Assembly (NCBI GenBank): GCA_021372495.1
Contig: JAJFUF010000016.1
Coordinates: forward strand, 30,204-94,203
Direction: 5' to 3'
Source: Lysobacteraceae bacterium
GTDB lineage: Bacteria; Pseudomonadota; Gammaproteobacteria; Xanthomonadales; Rhodanobacteraceae
DNA: 64,000 bases
Program-made: the position numbers and the translations under genes
In this document: one piece after another, positions 7,662-17,005 of the stretch
Layout: each line of letters opens with the position of its first letter
How positions within the stretch are numbered: position 1 is the stretch's first letter
The notes under the pieces: model-generated
Database searches by the model: none
What the model was told of the DNA's origin: nothing
The model's input: the letters and a program-made list of their open reading frames with translations, nothing else

Positions 7662-8415
7662 CGGATTCGCGCTCGTCTTCGGTGTAGTGCACGAACACGT
7701 CGTCGAGCGTCGCCTCGGCCTGGCCGCGCTGGCCAAGCTCCTCGCACAGCGCCGCCGGCGTGCCCGTGACGACGATCGCGCCGCGCCGCATAATCGCCAC
7801 GCGGTGGCTGAGCTGCGCGGCCTCGTCCATGTAGTGCGTGGTGAGGAAGATCGCCGTGCCGTGCGTGGAGTGCAGCTCCTCGATGTGCTGCCAGATGGTT
7901 TCGCGGGCCAGCGGATCGAGGCCGATGGTCGGTTCGTCCAGGAACAGGATGCGCGGCCGGTGCAGCATCGACTGCGCGACTTCGAGGCGGCGCACCATGC
8001 CGCCGGAGTAGGTGTTCACCAGCCGGTCCGCCACCTCGGTCAGGTCCATCAGGCGCAGCGCCTCGGCGATGCGCGCGTCGCGCACGCGGCGCGGAATGTC
8101 GTAGAGGCGGGCGAACACGTCGAGGTTCTCGAAGCCGGTCAGCTCGCTGTCGGCGGACAACGCCTGCGGCACGTAGCCGATCGCGCGTCGCACGCGCGCA
8201 GGTTCGCGCGCCAGGTCGAAGCCGGCCACCCGCGCGCTGCCCGAACTGGGCGGCAGCAGCGTCGTCAGCATCTTGATCAGCGTGCTCTTGCCCGCGCCGT
8301 TGCGCCCGAGCAGGCCGAACACCTCGCCTTCGCCGACCGTGAGCGTGGCACGATCGACCGCGACGACGTCGCCGAACCGCCGCGTCAACGACTGCGCGTC
8401 GAGGATCACCGTCAT
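7606..8415 (-). CDS. ABC transporter ATP-binding protein (DrrA-like)
   Basis: A 269-residue cytoplasmic ATPase. It has Walker A GRNGAGKST (residues 37-45), the Q-loop region YVPQALSADSELTG, ABC signature YSGGMVRRLEVAQS, Walker B ILFLDEPTIGLDP and switch His in LTTHYMDEA. The C-terminal extension after TLDDVFVHYT is typical of DrrA/CcmA-type exporters. It energises the permeases encoded downstream. ATG 8415 begins MTVILDAQSL, the usual family start; an in-frame ATG at 8523 adds an Arg-rich stretch without family features. Confidence 0.94.
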   Translation of the reverse strand: MTVILDAQSLTRRFGDVVAVDRATLTVGEGEVFGLLGRNGAGKSTLIKMLTTLLPPSSGSARVAGFDLAREPARVRRAIGYVPQALSADSELTGFENLDVFARLYDIPRRVRDARIAEALRLMDLTEVADRLVNTYSGGMVRRLEVAQSMLHRPRILFLDEPTIGLDPLARETIWQHIEELHSTHGTAIFLTTHYMDEAAQLSHRVAIMRRGAIVVTGTPAALCEELGQRGQAEATLDDVFVHYTEDERESDDTYRETAGARRAASRLG

Positions 8416-8550
8416 GTGCAGGCTCCGGGTGTGCCGGGAAACCCTGTTCCGCCGCCCGCGAAGAGCGGATCGCCTGGCCTTCACGCTAAACGCCGTGCGT
8501 GCATGGCGCTTGACGTCGATCAACCCGCCGCGCTGCGGAGCCGAGGCGCA

Positions 8551-9561
8551 CTACGGCGACGGCGCGCGGTCGCCCGACGCGGCGGGCGTTTCGCGCAGCT
8601 CGTGCCGCGCCAGCAGCAGCCCCGGCAGCATCGGCAGCCACGTCGTGCACCCGCGCAGCAGTAGCGTGGCGGCGAGCGCGCCTTCGATGGGCACGCCCTG
8701 CAGGGTCAGCGCGGCGACGCAGGTGGCTTCGAACGAGCCGAGGCCGAGCGGGATCGCGCCGACGGTGGTGATCATCATCGCCAGCAGGAAGCTGGGGAAC
8801 ACGACGGCGTAGGGCGTGCCGAGGCCGAGCGCGTGCAGCATCGTCCACAGCGTGGCGGCATCGAGCGCGATCACGGCGAAGTTGAGCGCGGCGGTGGCGA
8901 GCAGCGCGCGCGGGTGGCGGCGCAGGTCGACCGGCGCTTCGGTGGCGGCGTCCAGCAGCGAACGCACGCCGGGCAGGCGGCGCAGCCAGTCGAGTTCGCC
9001 GCGGCCGTACTTGTGCAGCCACCACACGGCGCCGGGCGTGGCCAGCGCCACCAGCGTGGAGGCGGCGGCGATCACCAGCATCCAGGTGCGCAGCTCGTGG
9101 CGCAGCCACAGCAGCGTGATGCCGATCAGTCCGGCCAGCAGGTAGGCGCCGTAGTAGCCGAGCAGGTTGACGATCAGCGCGCCGACGCAGGCCGGGCGCG
9201 GCACGCCGCGCCGCGCCAGCGCCGCCACCAGGAACGCCGAGCCGCTGAAGCCGCCGGTCGGCACCGACTGGTCGACGAACAGCTTGGCCAGCGCCAGCGG
9301 CAGCAGCTCGCGCAGGGTGTGGCGCGCGCCGGCGTGGCGCAGGCCGGTCCACCAGGAGGTGGAGATGCTGAGGTAGGTGCCGCCCTGCAGCAGCAGCGCG
9401 AGCAGCAGCCACGCCGGCGCCAGCGCGCGCAGCAGCTCGGCGAAGCGCTCGACGTCGCCGAGGTGCAGCACCACGCCGGCCAGCGCGGCGAGGCCGAGCA
9501 GGCCGATCAGCAGGCCTGCGTAGCGCAGGCGCGACGCGCGCGGAGCGGCTTCAGGCTCCAT
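8551..9561 (-). CDS. lysylphosphatidylglycerol synthase transmembrane (flippase-like) domain protein
   Basis: A 336-residue integral membrane protein with about eight helices and the LPG_synthase_TM / UPF0104 pattern. Blocks include LLALLLQGGTYLSIS, the conserved LAKLFVDQSVPTGGFSG, LLGYYGAYLLAGLIG, a cytoplasmic loop near residues 180-215, and ITTVGAIPLGLGSFEA followed by LLLRGCTTWLPMLPGLLL. The family is thought to include lipid flippases; there is no catalytic aminoacyltransferase domain here. The start at 9561 (MEPEAAPRASRLRYAG) precedes the first helix by about 12 residues. Substrate unknown. Confidence 0.85.
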   Translation of the reverse strand: MEPEAAPRASRLRYAGLLIGLLGLAALAGVVLHLGDVERFAELLRALAPAWLLLALLLQGGTYLSISTSWWTGLRHAGARHTLRELLPLALAKLFVDQSVPTGGFSGSAFLVAALARRGVPRPACVGALIVNLLGYYGAYLLAGLIGITLLWLRHELRTWMLVIAAASTLVALATPGAVWWLHKYGRGELDWLRRLPGVRSLLDAATEAPVDLRRHPRALLATAALNFAVIALDAATLWTMLHALGLGTPYAVVFPSFLLAMMITTVGAIPLGLGSFEATCVAALTLQGVPIEGALAATLLLRGCTTWLPMLPGLLLARHELRETPAASGDRAPSP

Positions 9562-9730
9562 CGTCCGAACCGCCGTTGTCGAGGACCGATATGGCCATGC
9601 AGCCGAAGGAGGCCGCGCCCGGCGAGGCGACGCATCAGAGCACGGTGGCGTTCGCCGTCCGTTGACCTGCCGCAAATGAGGGCGCCGGCGTCGGAGGTGG
9701 CGGTGTTCCGGCGGCCGGCCGCGCGGGCGC

Positions 9731-10036
9731 TCAGCGCCGGCCCTGTTCGATCGCGACGATCACGCCGTCGCGGATGACGAAGCCGAGGGTGCGGCCGCGG
9801 TCGCGATAGGTCCAGCGTTCGCCGCTGCCGGCGTCGCGTCGTGCGCCGCGGCGCCGGGAGCCGCGCGCTGCGGGCGCGGCGCGTGCGGACGCGCGCGCGT
9901 CCGGCTCGCCGGCGACGTCGCGCAGCAGCGCGGCGGAATCGCCGACTTCGATCAGGTGCGTGCCGATGCGGACCGTGTCGGCGGCGGCGGCGATGCCGCA
10001 CAGCAGGCAGAGTGCGAGCGGGATGATGCGGCGCAT
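9731..10036 (-). CDS. small secreted protein, DUF2845-like
   Basis: A 101-residue protein with a clear signal peptide (MRRIIPLALCLLCGIAAAADT). The mature part opens with VRIGTHLIEVGDSAALLRDVAGEPD and ends ERWTYRDRGRTLGFVIRDGVIVAIEQG, a compact version of DUF2845 proteins, which share the G-D-S...GEP and WxY...G.V..I pattern. A low-complexity Ala/Arg stretch (residues 48-70) separates the halves and may be a lineage insertion. Function unknown; periplasmic. Confidence 0.65.
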   Translation of the reverse strand: MRRIIPLALCLLCGIAAAADTVRIGTHLIEVGDSAALLRDVAGEPDARASARAAPAARGSRRRGARRDAGSGERWTYRDRGRTLGFVIRDGVIVAIEQGRR

Positions 10037-10193
10037 GGTCGACCTCCGTGTCGTGGGCGTGGCGCGAAGGTAGCGCGGCGGGCGTCGCGATGCGGCGCGC
10101 GGGCGCGACGCGCGGCGTGCGCCGACGCGGCGTGTCGGCCGCGTCCGACGCGCGCGCCGTCGGCATCCGGGTGCAGCGCGCTTCGCGTCCCGC

Positions 10194-11603
10194 TCAGTCG
10201 GCGCGGCCGATCGGCGGCGGCGCCCAGCGGCCGTCCAGCACTTCCGGCTTCGGCGCGTACAGGCGCAGGACCACCGCGCAGGCGCCCGCCGGCAGCGGCA
10301 GCCAGTTGGCGCGGCGCGCGCGCGAGGGCGGCGCGCGCTGCAGGTAGAGATCGAGCGAGCCGTCCTTGTCGAAGCGCAGGCGGTCGCGGCTGTCCAGCGC
10401 GTAGCGACCGTCGCGGTTGGCGACCAGGCGGCCCTGCGCGTCGTAGGCGGTCAGCGACCAGAACGCGCCCACCGGCGGCAGCGCGTCCTTGTCGAAATGC
10501 AGCACGTAGCGGTGCGCGCCGTCGAGCGCCTGCCCGGCGGCGTCGCTGCGCGCGAACGGATACACCGCGTCCTGCGGCGCGCTGGCGCCGAGGCTGGCGG
10601 CGGCGACCGCGGCGCGCCGGCGGTAGTCGACGCCGTAACGGCCGGCGTCGAGCGCGTAGCTCCAGCCGCTGACCGCGTGCGTGCGCGGGGCGCGGCCGGC
10701 GTCGGCGACCGTACGCAGGCCGTCGCGCACGCCCGCCTCGACTGCCGCGCGCTGCGCCGGCGGCAGCGCGGCGGGATCGAACGTTCGGCCGGGCACGACG
10801 CCGAGCGTGGCCAGCCGCGCCAGCAGCGGCGCGTCGGCGGCGCGCGGCGGGTTGTCGTGCAGCAGCATGGCGAGGCTGCCGAAGAACGCGGCGGCGTCCA
10901 TGTGCGCGAGGCGCGCGGCGGGCGGCGTCGCGGTATCCGCCGCCGCGTCGACCGGCGCGCGCTTCGGCGGCGCGTAGCGCTTGCCCCACGCCGACAGCGG
11001 CAGCAGGCGGAAGCGCGCCTGCAGGCGGCGCGCGGCGGCGAGGTCGTCGCGGCCGTCGACGCCGACGCGGCCGAGCAGCCAGACCATCGCGGTCGGCGCG
11101 TCGATGCGCTGCACGCCGTCGGGCAGGTCGCCCTGCCAGCCCGGCCCGACCAGCGCGTAGGCGCGGCCGCGCCGGCCGCTGCCGCGCGCGTCGAGGCGCG
11201 CGAAGGTTTCGCTCCAGCCGTCCAGCAGCGGCAGCATCACGAAGCGTTGGCCGGGATCGGGCACGACCAGCACCTGCGGTTCGGCGGCGAGGTCGAGCCA
11301 GGCGCTGACGTACAGCGCATCGACGTTGGCGTAGCTCACGTCGGTGGTGCGCGCGTCCGGCAGCGTGCGCTGCAGGCGCAGCCGGTTGACCGGCGCGCGT
11401 TCGGCGTCGGGCGCGGCGACGGCGGTCTGCAGCGCGCGCGTCGCGTCCATCAGCAGCAGCGGGTAGCCGTAGACCACGCCGCCCTCGGCGGTCATGCGCC
11501 AGATCTCGGCCTGCTCGGCGGGGCTCGGCCGGTGCGGCTGCAGCGTGCAGGCGGCGAGCGCCAGGCAGACGACGATGGCGAATGCGCGCGGCAGCGGCTT
11601 CAT
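10194..11603 (-). CDS. DUF1254/DUF1214 domain lipoprotein
   Basis: A 469-residue exported protein with a lipoprotein signal (lipobox LAAC; Cys near residue 20). DUF1254 follows (GGVVYGYPLLLMDATRALQ, DVSYANVDALYVSAWLDL, RFVMLPLLDGWSETFA), then DUF1214 at the C-terminus (VGAFWSLTAYDAQGRLVANR, then NWLPLPAGACAVVLRLYAP). Proteins with this pair are widespread and of unknown function; the domains form beta-sandwich-like folds. MKPLPRA at 11603 is chosen because it gives a proper signal sequence; the open frame extends upstream without one. Confidence 0.85.
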   Translation of the reverse strand: MKPLPRAFAIVVCLALAACTLQPHRPSPAEQAEIWRMTAEGGVVYGYPLLLMDATRALQTAVAAPDAERAPVNRLRLQRTLPDARTTDVSYANVDALYVSAWLDLAAEPQVLVVPDPGQRFVMLPLLDGWSETFARLDARGSGRRGRAYALVGPGWQGDLPDGVQRIDAPTAMVWLLGRVGVDGRDDLAAARRLQARFRLLPLSAWGKRYAPPKRAPVDAAADTATPPAARLAHMDAAAFFGSLAMLLHDNPPRAADAPLLARLATLGVVPGRTFDPAALPPAQRAAVEAGVRDGLRTVADAGRAPRTHAVSGWSYALDAGRYGVDYRRRAAVAAASLGASAPQDAVYPFARSDAAGQALDGAHRYVLHFDKDALPPVGAFWSLTAYDAQGRLVANRDGRYALDSRDRLRFDKDGSLDLYLQRAPPSRARRANWLPLPAGACAVVLRLYAPKPEVLDGRWAPPPIGRAD

Positions 11604-11852
11604 GCACGGGCTCCTTGTGGATGAGGCGACGGCGGGGTCGCGCGACGCCGGCGGCGCGCACGCCCTGCATGCCGTGGGCGGCCGCAGCCGCCTCCGCGGC
11701 TGCCGGTGCGGTCCGACGGCTGGCGTTTCCGCTTCGGCATGCGCCCCCCCCCGCGACGCCGGCAGCCGGCGGCGCGCACGCACGTTAGCGCGCGGAAACA
11801 GCGGAAACCATTGCCGGCATCACGTTCCGCACGCGGGCGCCGACGCGCCGGG

Positions 11853-12764
11853 TCAGGTGAGGAAGATCAGGGCGAGGATGCCGCCCAGCAGCGTCCACTT
11901 GAGCACGTAGTAGAGCGTCTGGTTCTTCGCCTTCAGCGCCTTGCCCTTGAGGCGCACCGCGTAGAAATACTTGAACGCCTTGTTGATGCCGCCGGTGCGG
12001 TCGCCCTCGTCGTTGGGCGCGGCGCCGGCGGCGACCAGGTGGCGCGCGACGAAGCGGTTGAACGTCGCCGCCCAGCGGTACTTCAACGGACGCTCGACGT
12101 CGCAGAACAGGATGATGCGGTTGCGCTCGCTCTCGTTGGCAGCGTAGTGGATGTAGGTCTCGTCGAACACCACGCCTTCGCCGTCGCGCCAGCTGTAGCG
12201 CTGGCCGTCGACGTCGATGTAGCAGCGATCATCGTTGGGCGTGATCAGGCCGAGGTGGAAGCGCAGCGAGCCGGCGTAGGGGTCGCGGTGCCTGGTCAGG
12301 CGGCTGCCCGGCGGCAGCTCGGTGAACATCGCCGCCTTGATCGTCGGGATGCCGCGCAGCAGTTCGACCGTGCGCGGGCAGTGCCGCTGCGCCGACGGAT
12401 GCGCGTCGACGTCGTACCACTTGAGGTAGAAGCGCTTCCAGCCGGCGCGGAAGAACGAGTTGAAGCCGGCGTCGTTGTACTTGTCGGAGGCCTTGATGCG
12501 CTGCGCCTCGGCGAGCTTGACCGCTTCCTCGCGGATCTCCCGCCAGTGCGCGCGCAGCGTGGCCAGCTCCGGCAGCCTGTCCATCGGCAGGTACGGCGTG
12601 GTCGGCACGCGCGAACACGCGTACATGGCCACGTTGATCGGCGCCATGAAGGTGGAGTGGTCGGTGATCTGGCGGAACACGCGATGGCGCACGCGCCCAC
12701 GGAAATGCACGTAGACGGCGGAGGCCACCAGGACGGCGAGCAAGATCCATTTGACGGCGTACAT
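11853..12764 (-). CDS. lpxO: aspartyl/asparaginyl beta-hydroxylase family lipid A hydroxylase (LpxO-like)
   Basis: A 303-residue protein anchored by an N-terminal helix (WILLAVLVASAVYVHF) and a C-terminal one (LKWTLLGGILALIFLT). The Fe(II)/2-oxoglutarate dioxygenase core shows LTRHRDPYAGSLRFHLGL, giving the His-x-Asp pair and an Arg, and FDETYIHYAANESERNRIIL, giving the distal His and the oxoglutarate-binding Arg. This layout matches LpxO, which 2-hydroxylates a secondary acyl chain of lipid A at the inner membrane. A PagL-like deacylase lies 4 kb away. Substrate is inferred from family only. Confidence 0.87.
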   Translation of the reverse strand: MYAVKWILLAVLVASAVYVHFRGRVRHRVFRQITDHSTFMAPINVAMYACSRVPTTPYLPMDRLPELATLRAHWREIREEAVKLAEAQRIKASDKYNDAGFNSFFRAGWKRFYLKWYDVDAHPSAQRHCPRTVELLRGIPTIKAAMFTELPPGSRLTRHRDPYAGSLRFHLGLITPNDDRCYIDVDGQRYSWRDGEGVVFDETYIHYAANESERNRIILFCDVERPLKYRWAATFNRFVARHLVAAGAAPNDEGDRTGGINKAFKYFYAVRLKGKALKAKNQTLYYVLKWTLLGGILALIFLT

Positions 12765-12925
12765 CGGCGGCGATCGGTTGGCGGGAAGGGGGCCCGGGTC
12801 CGGGCGCGCCGGATTTTATCACCCGCGCCGGCGGCGGCCGGCGGCGTTCATGCCACACTCGCGGCGGCGCCCCGCGCGTCGTGCCGCCGCGCGCGGGGAC
12901 GATCCCGCCGCGTGGACCCGATCCG

Positions 12926-13639
12926 ATGAAACGCCTGTTGCCGCTGTTCCTGCTGCTGTGCCTGGGCGCCGCCGCGGCGGCGGACGCGGTCGTGCTGCGC
13001 TTCTCCGCCGGCGCGCCCGGCGCCGCGTGGCCGCCCGGCTGGAGCTTCTACCGGATGTCGCGCAAGCCGGCGCGCACGCGCTTCACGCTGGTCGACGATG
13101 CCGGTACCACGGTGCTGCGCGCCGACGCCGAGCGCAGCGCCGGCGCGCTGGCGCACGCGCTCGATCTGCCGGCCGCGAGCACCCTGGCGTGGCGCTGGAA
13201 GATCGACCATGCGGTCGCCGCGGCGCGGCCGCAGCGACGCTCCGGCGACGACTACGCGGCGCGCGTGTACGTGTTCTTCGACGTGCCGGACGGCGCGCTC
13301 GGTTTCGCCACGCGCTGGAAGCTCAGGCTGGCGCGCAGGGTGCTGGGCGTCGACCTGCCGAACGCCGCGCTGTGCTACGTCTGGGACAACCGCCGCGCGC
13401 CGGGCACGATCGCCGCCGATCCGTTCGTCGCCACGGTGCGCGAGATCGTGCTGGAGAGCGGCGACGCGCGCGCCGGCCAATGGCGCCGCGAGCGCCGCGA
13501 CCTCGCCGCCGACTACCGCGCCGCGTTCGGCCAGCCGGCGCCGCGGGTGATCGGCATCGCCGTCGCCAGCGACACCGACAACACGCGCAGCCGCGCCAGC
13601 GCCTGGTTCGGCGATCTGGTCTTTGGGAGCGGGGAGTAG
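12926..13639 (+). CDS. DUF3047 secreted protein
   Basis: A 237-residue exported protein with signal peptide MKRLLPLFLLLCLGAAAAADA. The DUF3047 core has LAWRWKIDHAV, GDDYAARVYVFFDVP, ALCYVWDNRRAPGT, VREIVLESGDARAGQW and GIAVASDTDNTRSRASAWFGDL. The fold is a jelly-roll-like beta-sandwich and function is unknown. The stop at 13637-13639 sits inside GGGAGCGGGGAGTAGGGGGA, a purine-rich repeat arm, so the last three or four codons may derive from the repeat. Confidence 0.87.
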   Translation: MKRLLPLFLLLCLGAAAAADAVVLRFSAGAPGAAWPPGWSFYRMSRKPARTRFTLVDDAGTTVLRADAERSAGALAHALDLPAASTLAWRWKIDHAVAAARPQRRSGDDYAARVYVFFDVPDGALGFATRWKLRLARRVLGVDLPNAALCYVWDNRRAPGTIAADPFVATVREIVLESGDARAGQWRRERRDLAADYRAAFGQPAPRVIGIAVASDTDNTRSRASAWFGDLVFGSGE

Positions 13640-13769
13640 GGGGACGGGAGACGAGCGTTGGCGGGGCGCGCACCTCGTCGGCCCGTCGCTCGAGCCGCAC
13701 GTTTCTCGCCTTGGTCCCCACTCCCTCCACATCATGCCTTCCAGCCCATGCCGGGCCGGCGCGCTTCGC

Positions 13770-13775
13770 TATGAT
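13770..13775 (+). promoter_or_regulatory. -10 element (GC)TATGAT
   Basis: TATGAT, 43 bases before the ATG of the Asp-box protein gene and preceded by GC, as in several other genes of this window (16957, 27640, 36737, 46414). No good -35 is visible at 16-18 bp. Confidence 0.4.
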
Positions 13776-13817
13776 CGGCGGATGCCGCGTGCGCGGCGTT
13801 CCTCCCCGGGGTTGCCC

Positions 13818-16800
13818 ATGCGTCGCCTGCTCTCCGCACTCGTGCTGCTCGCCGCTTCGTGGTCCGCCGCCGCCGCGGTCGATCCCACGCTGTTCCAGGA
13901 TCTGCACTGGCGCCTGCTCGGCCCGTTCCGCGGCGGCCGCGTGCTGGCCGTGGCCGGCGTGCAGGGCCAGCCGCAGCACTTCTACTTCGGCGCGGTCAAC
14001 GGCGGCGTGTGGGAGACGCACGACGCCGGCCGCACCTGGCAGCCGATCTTCGACGGCCAGCCGGTCGGCTCGATCGGCGCGATCGCGGTGGCGCCGTCCG
14101 ATCCGAAGGTGCTGTACGTCGGCACCGGCGAGGCCGACATGCGCTCGGACATCGCCCAGGGCGACGGCGTGTACGTGTCCAGCGACGGCGGCAAGACGTG
14201 GGCACACCGCGGTCTCGAGGATACGCAGCAGATCGGCAAGATCCTGGTCGATCCGCGCGATGCCGACGTCGCCTTCGTCGCCGCGCTCGGCCATCCCTAC
14301 GGCCCGAACGCCGAGCGCGGCGTGTTCCGCACGCGCGACGGCGGCAAGACCTGGCAGAAGGTGCTCGGCCCCGACGACGCCACCGGCGCGATCGACCTCG
14401 CCTTCGAACCGGGCCGGCCGGACACGCTCTACGCCGCGCTGTGGCAGGTGCGGCGCACGCCGTGGAACGTCTATCCGCCGGCCAGCGGCCCGGGTTCCGG
14501 CCTGTACAAGTCCACCGACGGCGGCGCGCACTGGACGCAGCTCGCCGGCCACGGCTTCCCGGCGAAGGTGGGCCGCATCGGCATCGCCCTCTCCGACGCG
14601 GCGCCCACGCGCGTGTACGCGCTGGTCGACGGCGACGAGGGCGGCCTGTACCGCTCCGACGACGCCGGCGCCAACTGGCGCAAGACGAGCGGCGACGACC
14701 GCATCTGGCAGCGCGGCTGGTACTTCGGCCGCATCGCCGCCGATCCGAAGAACCCCGACCGCGTCTACGCGATGAACACCATCGTGCTGCGCTCCGACGA
14801 CGGCGGCGCGCATTTCATCGCGCTGAAGGGCGATCCCACCGGTGACGACTTCCACGAGCTGTGGATCGATCCGGCCAACCCGGATCGGCAGATCCTCGGC
14901 GTCGACCAGGGCGCGATCGTCACCTTGAACGGCGGCAAGACCTGGTCGTCCTGGCACAACCAGCCGACCGCGCAGATGTACCACGTCGTCACCGACGACC
15001 GCTTCCCGTACCGCGTCTACGGCGCGCAGCAGGATTCCGGTGCGGTCGGCCTGCCGAGCATCGCGCCGTACCGCGACCGCATCGGCATGGAGCAGTTCCA
15101 CGAAGTCACCGCCGGCGGCGAGAGCGGCATGATCGCGCCCGATCCGGACGATCCGGAGATCGTCTACGGCGGCGACGTGGACAAGCTCGACCTGCGCACC
15201 GAGCAGACGCGCTCGGTCGATCCGACGCTGGCGCAGCCGGACCTGTACCGCCGCACCTGGACGCTGCCGCTGGCGTTCAACGCGCGCGATCACCGCGTGC
15301 TGTACTTCGGCAACCAGAAGCTGTGGCGCACCGACGACGGCGGCGAGCACTGGGCGGCGATCAGCCCCGACCTGACGCGCGAGGATCCCGGCGTGCCGGC
15401 CAACCTCGACGCGGTCACCGCGGCCAACCACCTGCACCAGGGCCCGCGCCGCGGCGTGGTCTATGCGATCGGCTCCTCGCCGCTGGACGCGAAGCTGCTG
15501 TGGGTCGGCACCGACGACGGCCTGGTCTGGCGCAGCGACGACGAGGGCGCGCACTGGCGCGACGTCACGCCGGCAGCGCTGACCGCGTGGTCGAAGGTCG
15601 GCATCCTCGAGCCCTCGCACTTCGACCGCGACGTCGCCTACGCCGCGGTCGACCGCCACCGCCTCGACGACCGCAAGCCGTACATCTACCGCACGCGCGA
15701 CGGCGGCAAGTCGTGGCGGCTCGTCGTCGCCGGCATCCGCGACGGCGACTTCGTCAACGCCGTGCGCGAGGACCCGCGGCAGCGCGGCCTGCTGTACGCC
15801 GCCACCGAACTCGGCATGTACGTGTCGTTCGACGACGGCGACCACTGGCAGCTGCTGCAGCTCAACCTGCCGCGCACCTCGGTGCGCGACATCGACGTGC
15901 ACGGCGACGACATCGTCATCGCCACGCACGGCCGCGGCTTCTGGATCCTCGACGACGCCGGCCCGCTGCGCCAGCTCGCCGCCGACGCCAGGCCGGCGAC
16001 GCGCCTGTTCGCGCCGTCGGTCGCGATCCGCGTGCGGCCGTCGGAGTTCACCGGCACGCCGCTGCCGAAGGACGAGCCGACCGCGGAGAATCCGCCGTTC
16101 GGCGCGCGCCTCGACTACGTGCTGGCGAAGGCGGCGAAGAAGCCGGTCGAGCTGTCCATCTATGCCGCCGACGGCAGCCTGGTGCGGCACTATTCCAGCG
16201 CCGACGCGCCGCCCAAGCGCGACGCCGCGACCGGCAACGCCGCGCCCGAATGGCTGCCGACGCCGTCCACGCTGGCGACCACGCCGGGCATGCACCGCTT
16301 CGTCTGGCCGCTGCGCTATGCCGCACCGTCGGCGCTGGCGCACGGCAACGCCTGGGCCGACGGCGTGTGGGCGCCGCCGGGGCGCTACACCGCCGAGCTG
16401 AGCGTCGACGGCAAGCGCTACCGCCAGCCGCTGACCGTGCTCGCCGATCCGCGCGTCAAGCTGCCCGCCGACGCCTACGCGCGGCAGTTCGCGTTCGCGC
16501 GCCGGGTCGAGGCGGCGCAGGCTCGGCTCGCCGCCGCCGCGCACGAAGCGGAAACGACGCACCAGGCGGCGCTCGGCGCGCGCAAGGATGCCGACGGCGA
16601 ACTCGCTGCCGCCGTGGATGCGTTCGACGCGAAGCTGCGCGCCATCAGCGGCCTGGTCGACGCGCCGAACCCGCACAACGCCTGGGCGTTGCCGCCGACC
16701 ACCACCGCCAGCTTCCGCTTCCTCGACGACGCGCTCGGCAAGCTGATGGCGGCGGCAGACGGCGGCGCCGACGCCGCGCCGTCGCCCGATGCGCAGGCCG

Positions 16801-16925
16801 GCTATGCCGCGCTGTCGGCGAAGCTCGACGCCACGCTGGCCGACTGGCAGCGGCTCAAGGCCGGCGACCTCGCCGCGCTGAACGACAAGCTGCACGCGGC
16901 CGGACGCAAGCCGATCGCGCCGTGA
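13818..16925 (+). CDS. secreted Asp-box (BNR/VPS10-like) beta-propeller protein
   Basis: A 1035-residue exported protein (signal peptide MRRLLSALVLLAASWSAAAA). The first 700 residues contain about eleven Asp-box turns of the S/T-x-D-G-G-x-T-W type, such as SSDGGKTW, TRDGGKTW, STDGGAHW, SDDAGANW, TDDGGEHW, SDDEGAHW and TRDGGKSW. These build the blades of sialidase/sortilin-like propellers. A beta-sandwich segment (WPLRYAAPSALAHGN, PPGRYTAELSVDGKRY) and a helical C-terminal tail follow. This architecture is common in Xanthomonadales and Bacteroidota, annotated as glycosyl hydrolase or VPS10 protein, but no enzyme activity is established and I see no sialidase catalytic set. Start chosen for the signal peptide. 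Confidence 0.9.
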   Translation: MRRLLSALVLLAASWSAAAAVDPTLFQDLHWRLLGPFRGGRVLAVAGVQGQPQHFYFGAVNGGVWETHDAGRTWQPIFDGQPVGSIGAIAVAPSDPKVLYVGTGEADMRSDIAQGDGVYVSSDGGKTWAHRGLEDTQQIGKILVDPRDADVAFVAALGHPYGPNAERGVFRTRDGGKTWQKVLGPDDATGAIDLAFEPGRPDTLYAALWQVRRTPWNVYPPASGPGSGLYKSTDGGAHWTQLAGHGFPAKVGRIGIALSDAAPTRVYALVDGDEGGLYRSDDAGANWRKTSGDDRIWQRGWYFGRIAADPKNPDRVYAMNTIVLRSDDGGAHFIALKGDPTGDDFHELWIDPANPDRQILGVDQGAIVTLNGGKTWSSWHNQPTAQMYHVVTDDRFPYRVYGAQQDSGAVGLPSIAPYRDRIGMEQFHEVTAGGESGMIAPDPDDPEIVYGGDVDKLDLRTEQTRSVDPTLAQPDLYRRTWTLPLAFNARDHRVLYFGNQKLWRTDDGGEHWAAISPDLTREDPGVPANLDAVTAANHLHQGPRRGVVYAIGSSPLDAKLLWVGTDDGLVWRSDDEGAHWRDVTPAALTAWSKVGILEPSHFDRDVAYAAVDRHRLDDRKPYIYRTRDGGKSWRLVVAGIRDGDFVNAVREDPRQRGLLYAATELGMYVSFDDGDHWQLLQLNLPRTSVRDIDVHGDDIVIATHGRGFWILDDAGPLRQLAADARPATRLFAPSVAIRVRPSEFTGTPLPKDEPTAENPPFGARLDYVLAKAAKKPVELSIYAADGSLVRHYSSADAPPKRDAATGNAAPEWLPTPSTLATTPGMHRFVWPLRYAAPSALAHGNAWADGVWAPPGRYTAELSVDGKRYRQPLTVLADPRVKLPADAYARQFAFARRVEAAQARLAAAAHEAETTHQAALGARKDADGELAAAVDAFDAKLRAISGLVDAPNPHNAWALPPTTTASFRFLDDALGKLMAAADGGADAAPSPDAQAGYAALSAKLDATLADWQRLKAGDLAALNDKLHAAGRKPIAP

Positions 16926-16956
16926 GCCGGGCGCCGCCGCGCGGATGCGGCGGCGC

Positions 16957-16962
16957 TATGAT
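16957..16962 (+). promoter_or_regulatory. -10 element (GC)TATGAT
   Basis: TATGAT in the context GGCGCTATGATCC, 44 bases before the start of the PagL-like gene. The -35 is not evident. Confidence 0.4.
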
Positions 16963-17005
16963 CCGTCCGTGGCGGCCGGCTCGGCGGCCACGGCGGAGGT
17001 GCATG

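Noticed and set aside
9591..9665. 24-codon frame MAMQPKEAAPGEATHQSTVA...
   Set aside because: It is too short, overlaps the leader of the flippase-like gene antisense, and has no supporting ribosome site or conservation evidence.
13323..16895. Very long open frame on the minus strand opposite the Asp-box protein
   Set aside because: It is antisense to a gene with clear domains. Its Arg/Val/Gly-rich product has no family features, and such frames follow from strong third-position G/C bias.
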